Shown piece after piece: positions 30,335-40,427 of a stretch of DNA of 64,000 bases. The stretch is taken from positions 62,001 through 126,000 of the forward strand of contig NZ_FOWQ01000012.1 of the NCBI RefSeq assembly GCF_900115505.1. Reading direction: 5' to 3'. This stretch comes from Geodermatophilus dictyosporus (GTDB lineage: Bacteria > Actinomycetota > Actinomycetes > Mycobacteriales > Geodermatophilaceae). Position 1 is the stretch's first letter, and each line of letters begins with the position of its first letter. The translations under genes and the position numbers were made by a program. The notes beneath the pieces were generated by a model. It saw nothing but the letters and a program-made list of their open reading frames with translations. It made no database searches and was not told the origin of the DNA.

Positions 30335-30941
30335 ACTCGCCGCTGCGGAGCTCCCCCGCGCGCTCGTAGACGGCCGCGACCGCGCCCCGCGGCATGGCCG
30401 CCGACCACGACAGCCGCCAGGCCCCGGGCACGGCACCGTCGCCGAAGAGCCGCTTCCCGGGGCCGACGACGACCGGGTAGGTGAGCAGCCGCAGCTCGTC
30501 GACGAGGTCCTCGCGCAGCAGCGTCTGCACCAGCCCGGCGGAGCCGTGCACCTGCAGCTCCCCGCCGTCGCGGTCCTTGAGCGCGCGGACGGCCGACGGG
30601 ACGTCGCCCTCGAGCAGCCGCGCGGTGCCGTCCCAGTCCACCGACGTCAGCGTCCTCGAGGCGACGTGCTTGGTCCTGCGGTTGAGCGCGGTGGCGATCG
30701 GGTCGCCGTCCTGCGGCGCGTGCGGCCACCAGGACTCGAAGATCTCGTAGGTCCTGCGGCCGAGGAGGAAGTCCTCCGCGCCGGCGAACCACCCGACGAT
30801 CCGCTCGCCGGTCTCGTCGTCGAAGTACGGCGGCTGCCAGCCACCGGAGGCGAAGCCGCCCGAGGTGTCCTCGTCCGGAGCGCCGGGTGCCTGCACGACG
30901 CCGTCGAGGGTGAGGAAGGCGGTGACCACCAGCCTGCGCAC
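30303..30941 (-). CDS. RibD C-terminal/dihydrofolate-reductase-family protein
   Basis: 212 residues. It begins RRLVVTAFLTLDGVVQAPGA and has FLLGRRTYEIFESWWP, TKHVASRTL, LQVHGSAGLVQTLLREDLVD and ELRLLTYPVVVGPGKRLFG, the NADPH-binding fold shared by RibD-C and DHFR. Members reduce pteridine- or pyrimidine-like compounds; the substrate here is unknown. The GTG at 30941 has AGGAG 6 nt upstream. A large inverted repeat lies in the divergent region to its right. Confidence 0.85.
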   Translation of the reverse strand: MRRLVVTAFLTLDGVVQAPGAPDEDTSGGFASGGWQPPYFDDETGERIVGWFAGAEDFLLGRRTYEIFESWWPHAPQDGDPIATALNRRTKHVASRTLTSVDWDGTARLLEGDVPSAVRALKDRDGGELQVHGSAGLVQTLLREDLVDELRLLTYPVVVGPGKRLFGDGAVPGAWRLSWSAAMPRGAVAAVYERAGELRSGEFTLESVPVVH

Positions 30942-30989
30942 GGGGAGCTCCTCTCGTGGGGGACACAGCGTCGACCGCCCACGGCGCAC

Positions 30990-31040
30990 GGACTCATCGG
31001 TGCGACGGCGCTCACCGGGGTGACGGCGACCGATGAGTCC
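30990..31040. promoter_or_regulatory. Inverted repeat between divergent genes
   Basis: GGACTCATCGGT (30990-31001) and ACCGATGAGTCC (31029-31040) form perfect 12-bp arms around 27 nt. That spacer contains an inner palindrome TCACC-GG-GGTGA (31012-31023). It lies upstream of the reductase gene and just before the STAS gene, so it is more likely an operator than a terminator. Confidence 0.5.
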
Positions 31041-31065
31041 GCCGGCCGGCACCGGTCGTCAGGGC

Positions 31066-31329
31066 ATGAGGACGGCGGAGGTCGTGGCCGTGCCGGCGGT
31101 CGACGACGGCCCGGCCTGGGCGCAGGTGGCCCTGCTAGTGACCCGCGGGCACGCCGTCGTCGTCACCGTCCACCCGGAGGCAGCCGTCGACCTCGCCACC
31201 GTCGACCTGCTGGCGCGGTTGGTGCTGGCCGCCCGCCGCTCGGGCGGGCGGCTCGTCCTCGACCCGCCGCACCCGGGGCTGCGGCGGGTCGCCGGCCTGC
31301 TCGGCCTGCGCGAGGCCCTCGGCCTCTGA
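31066..31329 (+). CDS. STAS-domain protein
   Basis: 87 residues. The order of strands and helices (VALLVTRGHAVVVTVHPEAA, VDLLARLVLAARRSGGRLVL, DPPHPGLRRVAGLLGLREAL) resembles MlaB/SpoIIAA-type STAS domains, which act as anti-anti-sigma factors or transport regulators. There is no clear DS[ST] phosphorylation motif. The ATG at 31066 is chosen; an in-frame ATG at 31033 lies inside the inverted repeat. It could be a partner for the RsbW-like ATPase of the hybrid kinase at 23024, but nothing in the sequence ties them together. Confidence 0.6.
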   Translation: MRTAEVVAVPAVDDGPAWAQVALLVTRGHAVVVTVHPEAAVDLATVDLLARLVLAARRSGGRLVLDPPHPGLRRVAGLLGLREALGL

Positions 31330-31335
31330 GGGTGC

Positions 31336-33649
<2,314 letters not shown>

Positions 33650-33691
33650 ACCGCGACCGTACGTCCCGGGCGCGTCTGCCAGCCTGGCCGC

Positions 33692-34510
33692 GTGCTGCTC
33701 ACCCCCGCCGACGAGGCTCGCCTGGTCGCCCGGCTGCGCGCGGCCGGCTGCGTCTTCGCCGAGGACGAGGCCCGGCTGCTCGCCGACGCCGCGGCCACCG
33801 CCGCCGACCTCGACGCGCTGGCCGGACGACGGGCGGCCGGCGCCCCGCTGGAGCACCTGCTCGGCGTGGTCGAGTTCTGCGGACTGCGGGTCGCCGTCGG
33901 CCCGGGCGTCTTCGTCCCCCGGCAGCGCACCGCGGCCCTCGTCGCCCGCGCCGCCGCGGAGGCGCGCGCCGTCGCCGCCCGGACCGGACGGCGGCCGGTC
34001 GCGGTGGACCTGTGCTGCGGCTGCGGCGCGGTCGGCCTGGCGCTGGCCACCGCGGTCGGGCTGGCCGAGCTGCACGCCGCCGATGTCGACCCCGCCGCGC
34101 TGCCGTACGCGCGGCGCAACCTCGGGCCGGTGGGCGGGCAGGTGCACGGCGGGGACCTCTACGACGCCCTGCCGGCGCGGCTGCGCGGCCGGGTCGACGT
34201 CCTCGTCGTCAACGCGCCCTACGTGCCCACCGCCGCGCTGGCCCTCCTGCCACCCGAGGCGCGACTGCACGAGGCGCGCACCGCGCTCGACGGCGGCCCC
34301 GACGGGCTGGACGTGCACCGCAGGGTGCTCACCGGCGCGCCGGACTGGCTCTCCCCCGGGGGCGGTCTGCTGATGGAGGTCGGCGAGGTCCAGGCGCCGG
34401 CGCTGGCGGCGGCCGCCGCGGACGCCGGGCTGTCCGTCCGGGCCGACACCGACCCCGACGACGGCACGACGGTCGTCACGGTCACCCGGACCTGCACTCC
34501 GGCCGTCTGA
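33692..34510 (+). CDS. PrmC/HemK-like methyltransferase paralogue
   Basis: 272 residues. An N-terminal helical part (ARLVARLRAAGCVFAEDEAR) is followed by GVVEFCGLRVAVGPGVFVPR then QRTAALV, the SAM-binding motif AVDLCCGCGAVGLALA, and VDVLVVNAPYVPTAA. In true PrmC the substrate motif is NPPY; here it is NAPY, as in the PrmC-related methyltransferase family of unknown substrate. It therefore probably methylates a glutamine or related side chain on a protein other than the release factors. The GTG at 33692 fits the N-terminus of the family. Confidence 0.82.
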   Translation: MLLTPADEARLVARLRAAGCVFAEDEARLLADAAATAADLDALAGRRAAGAPLEHLLGVVEFCGLRVAVGPGVFVPRQRTAALVARAAAEARAVAARTGRRPVAVDLCCGCGAVGLALATAVGLAELHAADVDPAALPYARRNLGPVGGQVHGGDLYDALPARLRGRVDVLVVNAPYVPTAALALLPPEARLHEARTALDGGPDGLDVHRRVLTGAPDWLSPGGGLLMEVGEVQAPALAAAAADAGLSVRADTDPDDGTTVVTVTRTCTPAV

Positions 34511-34522
34511 GTTCCGGTATCC

Positions 34523-34571
34523 GGGTCCTTGGTCCCTGTCCGACCGGGCAGGGGGGCGACAGGATCGCCCC
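34523..34571 (+). promoter_or_regulatory. DosR-like box and promoter of usp-devS
   Basis: GGGTCCTTGGTCCC (34523-34536) matches the DevR/DosR core GGGACT-WW-AGTCCC at 11 of 14 positions and is itself symmetric apart from its third-from-centre pairs. A CAGGAT hexamer (34560-34565) ends 6 nt before the ATG at 34572, and a GGGGCGA/TCGCCCC inverted repeat (34553-34571) spans it. The genes downstream include a DevS-like kinase, which supports the reading. Confidence 0.6.
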
Positions 34572-35021
34572 ATGGCCGACACGCCCGTGGAACCGCTCCG
34601 GCTGGCTCCGCTGCTGCCGCGCCGGCCCCGCCCCCGTCTCGTGGTGCACGTCGACGGCTCGTCCTCCTCGTACGGCGCCCTCGTGTGGGCGCTGCGGGAG
34701 GCGGCGCGCCGGGACGGCACGGTGCTGGCCGCCGGAGTGGTCGACAGCCCGGCCGACAGCCTCGTGCCGGTGCCGCGCGGGGTCGACGAGCGGCAGCGCG
34801 CCGCGGTGCTGGCCCAGGTCGAGGCGCAGGTGGTGCGCGCCATCGCCGAGACCGGCGTGACCGGCCGCGTGCGCACGGCCACCGTGGAACAGCCCGTCTT
34901 CGACGCACTGGAGGCCGCCGGCCGCGGCGGGGACCTGGTGCTCGTCGCCGGCTCCGGTCGCACGCTGCTGCGACCGGTGGTCCCCCGCAGCCACGGGCGC
35001 CGCCTGCCCCGCGGCGCGTGA
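34572..35021 (+). CDS. Universal-stress-protein-like protein
   Basis: 149 residues. The first strand and helix RLVVHVDGSSSSYGALVWAL followed by REAARRDGTVLAAGVVD match UspA domains. The later half keeps GDLVLVAGSGRTLLRPVVPR, a shortened form of the ATP-binding loop. It is somewhat short and the G-x2-G-x9-G pattern is incomplete, so ATP binding is doubtful. Its stop overlaps the GTG of the kinase gene (GTGA), so the two are coupled. USP genes are typical members of DosR regulons. Confidence 0.75.
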   Translation: MADTPVEPLRLAPLLPRRPRPRLVVHVDGSSSSYGALVWALREAARRDGTVLAAGVVDSPADSLVPVPRGVDERQRAAVLAQVEAQVVRAIAETGVTGRVRTATVEQPVFDALEAAGRGGDLVLVAGSGRTLLRPVVPRSHGRRLPRGA

Positions 35022-36736
35022 ACGACCCCGTCGCCGTCGACCGGCGGAGGCGGGGCACACCCTCCGGACGGGCCGTGACCCCGCCCGGCCCGGAGGGCCC
35101 GCCGACGGGAGGCGAGCCGGCGCTGGCCGCCGCGGTGCGGGCCGCGGCCGCGGGCGGGCACCTCGAGGCGACGCTGCGCGGCCTCGTCGAGGCCGCGGTC
35201 GCGCACGTCGACGCCACGTACGGCGCGCTCGGCGTGCTCACCCGCGACGGCAGCCGGCTGGACCGGTTCGTCATCGTCGGGATGGACGACACCGACGGCG
35301 AGCGCATCGGCCGGCTGCCGGCCGGCGAGGGCATCCTCGGCCTGCTCGTGCAGCACCCGGTGCCGCTGCGGCTCGACGACCTCGGCACGCACCCGGCCTC
35401 CGTCGGCTTCCCGACCGGGCACCCGCCGATGCACTCCTTCCTCGGGGTGCCCGTGTGCGTGCGCAACGCCGTCTTCGGCCACCTCTACCTCACCGAGAAG
35501 CGCGACGGCGGGCCGTTCACCGAGGCCGACGAGGAGGCGGTGCTCGCCCTGGCCGCCGCCGCCGGGCTGGCCATCGAGAACGCCCGGCTGGCCGAGGCCG
35601 CCGAGCGCGGCCGGGCGTGGGTGCAGGCGGCCACCGAGGTGTCGACGGCGCTGCTGTCGGGTGCCGACCCGGTCGCGGTGCTGCAGACGGTGGTGGAGCG
35701 CGCGCACCTGCTCAGTGGCGCGGACCTCGCCGGCGTGCTCGTCGCGGAGGAGGAGGACGCCGGCGCGCTGACCATCGCCGCGGCCGCGGGGCCGGCCGCC
35801 GACGAGCTCGAGGGCGTGCGCATCCCGCTGGAGGACACCCACGTCGGGCGGGTGCAGCGCACCGGCGTCGGGGAGCTGGTCGACGACATCCGCGCCGACC
35901 CGGTCCGCGGCCGGCACGCCCCGGTGGCCGTCGAGCTGATCCGGGACTACCGGTCCTCGGTGATCGCCCCGCTGGGTCGCGCCCTGGGCACGGTGATCTG
36001 CCTGCGCCGGGACGGGCGCGAGCCCTTCGACACCGAGGACCTCGACGCGCTGTCGGCGTTCGCCGCGCAGGTCGCCGTCGCCCTGGAGCTGGCCCGCAGC
36101 CAGCGGCGCGAGCGCCGGCTGCAGGTGCAGGCCGACCGCGACCGCATCGCCCGCGACCTGCACGACCACGTCGTCCAGCGGCTCTACGCCACCGCCCTCT
36201 CGCTGGACCGGGTCAGCCGGTCGCTGGAGGACGCCGACCCCTACGCCGCGCACCGGGTGGGCCGCAGCGTCGACGAGCTCGACGGCACGATCGCGCAGAT
36301 CCGCTCGACGATCTTCGGGCTGCACGACGGCGCCACCGCCCCCGCCGGGCTGGGCCGGCTGGTCACCGACGCCGTCCGGCAGGCCACCGAGGGGTCGGAG
36401 GTGCAGCCGGACCTGCGGCTGCGCGGCGACCTCGACGCACTGCCCGCCGGGCTGGCCACCGACGTGCTCGCCGTCGTGCGCGAGCTGGTGAGCAACGTCG
36501 TCCGGCACGCGGGGGCCACGCGGGTGGCGGTGACCGTGGACGCCGGTGACGAGGGCCCCCACGGCGAGGTCGCCGTGGTGGTCACCGACGACGGCCGGGG
36601 GCTGCCGGCGGTGTCCGTGCGCAGCGGCCTGGCCAACCTCGCCGAGCGGGCCGCGTGGCACCAGGGCCGGCTGACGACCGCGGGCGGGCCGGCCGGGACC
36701 CAGGTGACCTGGACGGTCCCCCGCCCGCCGCCCTGA
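35018..36736 (+). CDS. DevS/DosT-like GAF sensor histidine kinase
   Basis: 572 residues. Two GAF domains (about 45-190 and 205-370) precede a HisKA_3 domain with DRIARDLHDHVVQRLYATAL and a HATPase with VRELVSNVVRHAGATR and VTDDGRGLP. The first GAF closely follows mycobacterial DevS: IGRLPAGEGILGLLVQHPVP, LRLDDLGTHPASVGFPTGHP, PMHSFLGVPVCVRN. The histidine in GHPPM (H135 here) aligns with the heme-ligating H149 of DevS (FPPYHPPM), so heme-based O2/NO/CO sensing is likely. The start GTG overlaps the USP stop. The likely response regulator is encoded convergently, 4 nt beyond its stop. Confidence 0.88.
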   Translation: MNDPVAVDRRRRGTPSGRAVTPPGPEGPPTGGEPALAAAVRAAAAGGHLEATLRGLVEAAVAHVDATYGALGVLTRDGSRLDRFVIVGMDDTDGERIGRLPAGEGILGLLVQHPVPLRLDDLGTHPASVGFPTGHPPMHSFLGVPVCVRNAVFGHLYLTEKRDGGPFTEADEEAVLALAAAAGLAIENARLAEAAERGRAWVQAATEVSTALLSGADPVAVLQTVVERAHLLSGADLAGVLVAEEEDAGALTIAAAAGPAADELEGVRIPLEDTHVGRVQRTGVGELVDDIRADPVRGRHAPVAVELIRDYRSSVIAPLGRALGTVICLRRDGREPFDTEDLDALSAFAAQVAVALELARSQRRERRLQVQADRDRIARDLHDHVVQRLYATALSLDRVSRSLEDADPYAAHRVGRSVDELDGTIAQIRSTIFGLHDGATAPAGLGRLVTDAVRQATEGSEVQPDLRLRGDLDALPAGLATDVLAVVRELVSNVVRHAGATRVAVTVDAGDEGPHGEVAVVVTDDGRGLPAVSVRSGLANLAERAAWHQGRLTTAGGPAGTQVTWTVPRPPP

Positions 36737-36740
36737 CGCC

Positions 36741-37385
36741 TCAGCCGGGCCGGTGCCCGCGCAGCTCGGTGGCCAGGATGGCCGCCTGGGTGCGCCGCTC
36801 CAGGCCCAGCTTGGCCAGCAGGTGGCTGGTGTAGTTCTTGACCGTCTTCTCCGCCAGGCCCATCCGCTCGCCGATCTGCCGGTTGGTCAGGCCCTCGCCG
36901 ATGAGCGCCAGCACGCTGCGCTCCTGCTCGGTCAGCACCGCCAGCCGCCGGGAGACGTCGCCGTTCGCGCGCGGTCGCCGTCCGGGGCCGTTGGTCAGCG
37001 TGCCGCCGGCCGCGATCGTGTGCACCGCGGACACCAGGTCCGCGCCGCGCACCTGCTTGACCACGTAGCCGGCGGCGCCTGCGGCGAGGGCGGCGGCGAT
37101 CGCGTCCTCGTCGGCGTAGCTCGACAGCACCAGGCAGCGGACGGCGGGCAGCCGCTCGCGCAGCCGGCGGACGAGGTCGGCGCCGTCGCCGTCGGGCAGC
37201 CGCATGTCCACCACGGCGACGTCGGGCCGGACGGCGGGACCGCGGGCGAGCGCCTCCGCGACGCTGCCTGCCTCCCCCACCACGACGAGCCCGGGGTCGT
37301 CCTCGAGGACCTCGGCGACACCGCGACGGACGACCTCGTGGTCGTCGATGAGGAACACCCGGACCGGGGACGAGGTGGCAGACAC
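36741..37385 (-). CDS. DevR/DosR-like response regulator
   Basis: 214 residues. Receiver: VRVFLIDDHEVVRRGVAEVL with phospho-Asp in VAVVDMRLPDG, then LVLSSYADEDAIAAALAAGA and AGYVVKQVRGADL. The C-terminal LuxR-type HTH is LTEQERSVLALIGEGLTNRQ, IGERMGLAEKTVKNYTSHLL, AKLGLERRTQAAILATEL. It is strongly similar over its length to mycobacterial DevR, including the KTVKNY recognition helix and the LGxERRTQAA end. The protein would bind the box at 34523. Start is GTG at 37385. It is convergent with the kinase gene rather than co-transcribed with it. Confidence 0.88.
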   Translation of the reverse strand: MSATSSPVRVFLIDDHEVVRRGVAEVLEDDPGLVVVGEAGSVAEALARGPAVRPDVAVVDMRLPDGDGADLVRRLRERLPAVRCLVLSSYADEDAIAAALAAGAAGYVVKQVRGADLVSAVHTIAAGGTLTNGPGRRPRANGDVSRRLAVLTEQERSVLALIGEGLTNRQIGERMGLAEKTVKNYTSHLLAKLGLERRTQAAILATELRGHRPG

Positions 37386-37399
37386 GGACGGCCTCCCCT

Positions 37400-37434
37400 G
37401 CGCACTGCGGCTGTGGTGACACAGCGTAGTGCGC
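37400..37434 (-). terminator. Hairpin after the type III PKS gene
   Basis: Outer arms GCGCACT (37400-37406) and AGTGCGC (37428-37434) and inner arms GCTGTG (37410-37415) and CACAGC (37420-37425) enclose a GTGA tetraloop. It lies 21 nt past the PKS stop and 15 nt before the devR-like start, so it could end one unit or sit in the leader of the other. Confidence 0.55.
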
Positions 37435-37454
37435 GTTCGGCCGCGACGGCGCGC

Positions 37455-38483
37455 TTACACCGGTAGCAGTAGCGCTGCGTAGAGGGTCAGCCCCGGTCCG
37501 AAGGCCATCGCGACGACGGGGCCGTCGACGTCGGCCAGCTCCTGCAGCACGAGCAGCACGGTGGCCGACGAGCAGTTGCCGTGCTCGGCGAGCACCCGCC
37601 GGGAGGCGCCCATCTGCTGCTCGGTCAGCCCGAGCTCGTCGCGGACGACGTCGAGGATGCGCGGGCCGCCGGGGTGCACCGCCCAGCCGGCCACGTCCTC
37701 CACCCGCAGGCCCGCGCCGTCGAGCAGCTCGCCGACCACGTCGCCGACGTGCCGGGACAGCACGTCGGGCACCCGCGGCGAGAGGCCCATCCGGAAGCCG
37801 AGGTCGGTGACGTCCCAGGTCATGTGGTCGGCGGTGGAGGGGTCGGTGCGCGCGACCACCCCGGCCAGCCGCCGCCCGCGCCCGGCGCCGGGCTCGACGA
37901 CGACGGCGGCCGCGGCGTCGGAGAACAGCGCGTGCGCCACCACCTGGTCCAGTTCCCGCTGGGCCGGCTGCACGTGCAGGCTGGTCAGCTCGCAGCACAG
38001 CAGCACCGCGGGGCGGGAGCGCGCGGCGACGAAGTCGCCGACGGCCGCCAGCCCGGGGACGGCCGCGTAGCAGCCCATGTGCCCGACCAGCAGCCGCTGC
38101 AGCCCCGGCGGCATGCCCAGGTCGCTGGCCAGCCGGATGTCCAGCCCCGGGGTGGCGTACCCGGTGCAGGTGGCCACGGCGAACAGGCCGACGTCGCCGG
38201 GGGCGAGGCCCGCGTCGTCGAGCGCGCCGGCCACCGCCTGCTTGCCCAGCGGCAGCGCCTCCTGGACGTAGCGGGCCATGCGGGCGCCGGTGCCCCACCC
38301 GCTGAGGTCCTCGTCGACGGGGTTGGCCACCGCGTGCCGGGTGCGCACGCCGGCGCCGTCCCAGATCCGGCGGGCCGCGCGCACGCCCGCGTAGTGCCGG
38401 GCGAAGAAGCCGTCCCACGCCGCGTCCTGGTCGAGCGTCGCCGGCAGGGCCGCGCCGGCGCCGGTCAGCACCGCGGCGCTCAC
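37455..38483 (-). CDS. Type III polyketide synthase
   Basis: 342 residues (344 from an alternative GTG at 38489). The catalytic triad is visible: Cys in LVGHMGCYAAVPGL (about residue 138), His in GWAVHPGGPRILD, Asn in AEHGNCSSATVLLVL. FGPGLTLYAALL closes the thiolase-fold C-terminus. It condenses an acyl-CoA starter with malonyl-CoA units to make a pyrone or resorcinol; product unknown. Its 38483 start is preferred since GGGG sits 8 nt upstream. A methyltransferase gene lies 34-40 nt upstream on the same strand, suggesting a methylated polyketide. Confidence 0.88.
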   Translation of the reverse strand: MSAAVLTGAGAALPATLDQDAAWDGFFARHYAGVRAARRIWDGAGVRTRHAVANPVDEDLSGWGTGARMARYVQEALPLGKQAVAGALDDAGLAPGDVGLFAVATCTGYATPGLDIRLASDLGMPPGLQRLLVGHMGCYAAVPGLAAVGDFVAARSRPAVLLCCELTSLHVQPAQRELDQVVAHALFSDAAAAVVVEPGAGRGRRLAGVVARTDPSTADHMTWDVTDLGFRMGLSPRVPDVLSRHVGDVVGELLDGAGLRVEDVAGWAVHPGGPRILDVVRDELGLTEQQMGASRRVLAEHGNCSSATVLLVLQELADVDGPVVAMAFGPGLTLYAALLLPV

Positions 38484-38523
38484 CCGCACTGCCCCGGGGT
38501 CGCGGTACCGGTCGGCAGCGAGG

Positions 38524-39303
38524 TCATGTCCCCGACCGTACGTGCGGGTGCACCGCCGCGGCCACGGTGCCCCCGCCGTCGCCGGGCGGCGGTGCGTCGC
38601 GCTTGCGGCCGTATCCGGCGAACAGCACCGCCGTGGTCGGCAGCGGGCGCATCCGGACGACGTCCCGGCGGCCGCGCCGCCAGGCCACCACGTCGCGCAG
38701 CGACGGGCGCAGGCCGACCAGTCGCAGGTCCAGGCCCAGCCGGTCCGCCGCGGCCAGCAGCCGGCGCCGGTCGACGAACAGGGCGGGGTCGTGGATGCCC
38801 GGCGGGGGCCCGCCGGGCAGCCGCTCGGCGATCCGGATGGCCACCAGCGCGGCCAGCCGGGTGGCCGCGATGGCGTCGACCACCAGCGTGCCGCCCGGGC
38901 GCAGCACCCGGGCCGCCTCGGCGAGCACCGCGACGTCGTCCTCGACGTGCTCGAGCACCTCCCCGGCCACCACCACGTCGGCGCACGCGTCGCGCAGGGG
39001 CACGGCCAGCACCGACCCGCGGACGGCGAGCACCCCGTGCCGGGCGGCCACCGCCAGCCCGGGGCCGCCGAGGTCGACGCCGACGTGCCGGTAGCCCAGC
39101 CGGGCGGCGTGCGGCGCCATCAGCCCGCCACCGCAGGCCAGGTCGACCAGCAGCGCGCCGGGCCCGGGCGACGGCGGGACGTGCTCGGCGCGCGAGGCGG
39201 CCAGCCAGTGCAGCATCGCGAACCCGCCGGAGGTCTCCCACCACTGGTCGGCGAGGGCGTCGTACTGCGCCGGGTCGTTGCGGCGCGGGTCGTCGAGGCG
39301 CAC
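38524..39303 (-). CDS. UbiG-like class I SAM methyltransferase
   Basis: 259 residues. It begins with NDPAQYDALADQWWETSGGF, typical of UbiG-like O-methyltransferases, then the SAM-binding ALLVDLACGGGLMAPHAARL, VVVAGEVLEHVEDD and LAEAARVLRPGGTLVVDAIA. No membrane segment. Located directly upstream of the type III PKS in the same direction, so its likely substrate is the polyketide product; this is inference from context. The GTG at 39303 has no Shine-Dalgarno; it is 8 nt after the DUF3140 stop and probably translated by re-initiation. Confidence 0.82.
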   Translation of the reverse strand: MRLDDPRRNDPAQYDALADQWWETSGGFAMLHWLAASRAEHVPPSPGPGALLVDLACGGGLMAPHAARLGYRHVGVDLGGPGLAVAARHGVLAVRGSVLAVPLRDACADVVVAGEVLEHVEDDVAVLAEAARVLRPGGTLVVDAIAATRLAALVAIRIAERLPGGPPPGIHDPALFVDRRRLLAAADRLGLDLRLVGLRPSLRDVVAWRRGRRDVVRMRPLPTTAVLFAGYGRKRDAPPPGDGGGTVAAAVHPHVRSGT

Positions 39304-39311
39304 GGGCGGGG

Positions 39312-39656
39312 CTACTTCTTCTTCAGCGGGTCGTGGCCCCAGTTCATCAGCGAGTACCGCCACCTCGAGCCCTCGACGTCCTCCTTGGCCGGCTCCTGCG
39401 CCAGGTGCCGCTGGACGTAGCCGTGGACCTTCTTCATGTGGGCGAGGTCGTCGTCGGTGAGGTCGCCCTTCTTCTTGCGCAGGATCTCGACGATCCGCCG
39501 TCCCGACTCGTGCCCGGTGGACTCCCCGGAGCCGCCGCTCTTCTGCCCGACGGACTGCGACTCGTCGGTGTCCAGCCACTCCTGCAGCTCCGAGGCGCTC
39601 ATGTTGACCGCCTCGTCGAAGTCCCTCTTGATCGTGTCGCGGTCGTCGTCGGCCAC
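39312..39656 (-). CDS. DUF3140 family protein
   Basis: 114 residues, highly charged and Lys-rich at the C-terminus (ends DPLKKK). The family core is FDEAVNMSASELQEWLDTDE and SGRRIVEILRKKKGDLTDDD, then LAHMKKVHGYVQRHLAQEP. A DNA-binding role has been suggested for the family but is unproven. The GTG at 39656 has a good AGGAGG upstream. It is the first gene of a DUF3140-methyltransferase-PKS run on the minus strand. Confidence 0.82.
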   Translation of the reverse strand: MADDDRDTIKRDFDEAVNMSASELQEWLDTDESQSVGQKSGGSGESTGHESGRRIVEILRKKKGDLTDDDLAHMKKVHGYVQRHLAQEPAKEDVEGSRWRYSLMNWGHDPLKKK

Positions 39657-39748
39657 AGCCCCTCCTCGGTCGGTCCCCCGGCGGTACCGCGGCGCCGACC
39701 TCGGGAAACGGGTGTCGCGCGACGAGGCCGACGGGTACCGCGCCACGC

Positions 39749-40393
39749 GTGGGCGGGGACGGGCCGGCGACCGACGACGGGACACCCCTGCGCGGCCGGT
39801 CCCGGGCGGCCGCCCTCCGCAGCGCCCGGGCGCGCGGGGAGACCCTCGACCAGCTCCTCGACCGCAACCTCGCCGAGCTGCTGCAGGAGCTGCGGGTGGC
39901 GATCACCGGCGTGCAGGTGCTCTTCGCCTTCCTCCTCGGCCTGGCCTTCACCCAGCGCTTCACCGAGCTCGACGCCTTCGCGCTCACCGTCTACACGGTG
40001 ACCCTGATGGCCACGGCGCTGGCCACGGTGGTGCTCGTCGCGCCGGTGTCGTTCCACCGGCTGGTGTTCCGGCGGCGGCAGAAGGCGGCGCTGATCGCGG
40101 TGGCCGACCGGATGCTGGTGGCCGGCCTGGCGCTGCTGGTGGTGGCCATCAGCAGCGGCGTGCTGCTCGTGCTCGACGTCGTCCTGGGGCGGGGCCCGGG
40201 CCTGCTGGGCAGCGCGCTCGTGCTCCTCGTCGCGATCGGCCTCTGGTACGGGCTGCCGGTGCGGGCCCGGCGAGCGGGCACCGACGACGACACCGGCGAC
40301 GACGACACCGACGACGACGACACCGACGACGGCACCGGTGACGGCACCGGCGACCCCGGGTCGGCGGCCGGGCCGGGACGGCCCGCAGGATGA
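39749..40393 (+). CDS. DUF6328 membrane protein
   Basis: 214 residues. After a cytoplasmic stretch with LLDRNLAELLQELRVAITGV, four hydrophobic helices follow (QVLFAFLLGLAFTQRF, ALTVYTVTLMATALATVVLV, MLVAGLALLVVAISSGVLLV, LLGSALVLLVAIGLWYG). The tail is strikingly acidic: a run of Asp/Thr/Gly repeats (DDDTGDDDTDDDD) from about residue 181 that is repetitive at DNA level. Matches the actinobacterial DUF6328 family of unknown function. The acidic tail looks like a recent slippage-type expansion. Confidence 0.8.
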   Translation: MGGDGPATDDGTPLRGRSRAAALRSARARGETLDQLLDRNLAELLQELRVAITGVQVLFAFLLGLAFTQRFTELDAFALTVYTVTLMATALATVVLVAPVSFHRLVFRRRQKAALIAVADRMLVAGLALLVVAISSGVLLVLDVVLGRGPGLLGSALVLLVAIGLWYGLPVRARRAGTDDDTGDDDTDDDDTDDGTGDGTGDPGSAAGPGRPAG

Positions 40394-40427
40394 GGCGACG
40401 CGTCCCCGCCCCACCCGGAGGTCGTCC

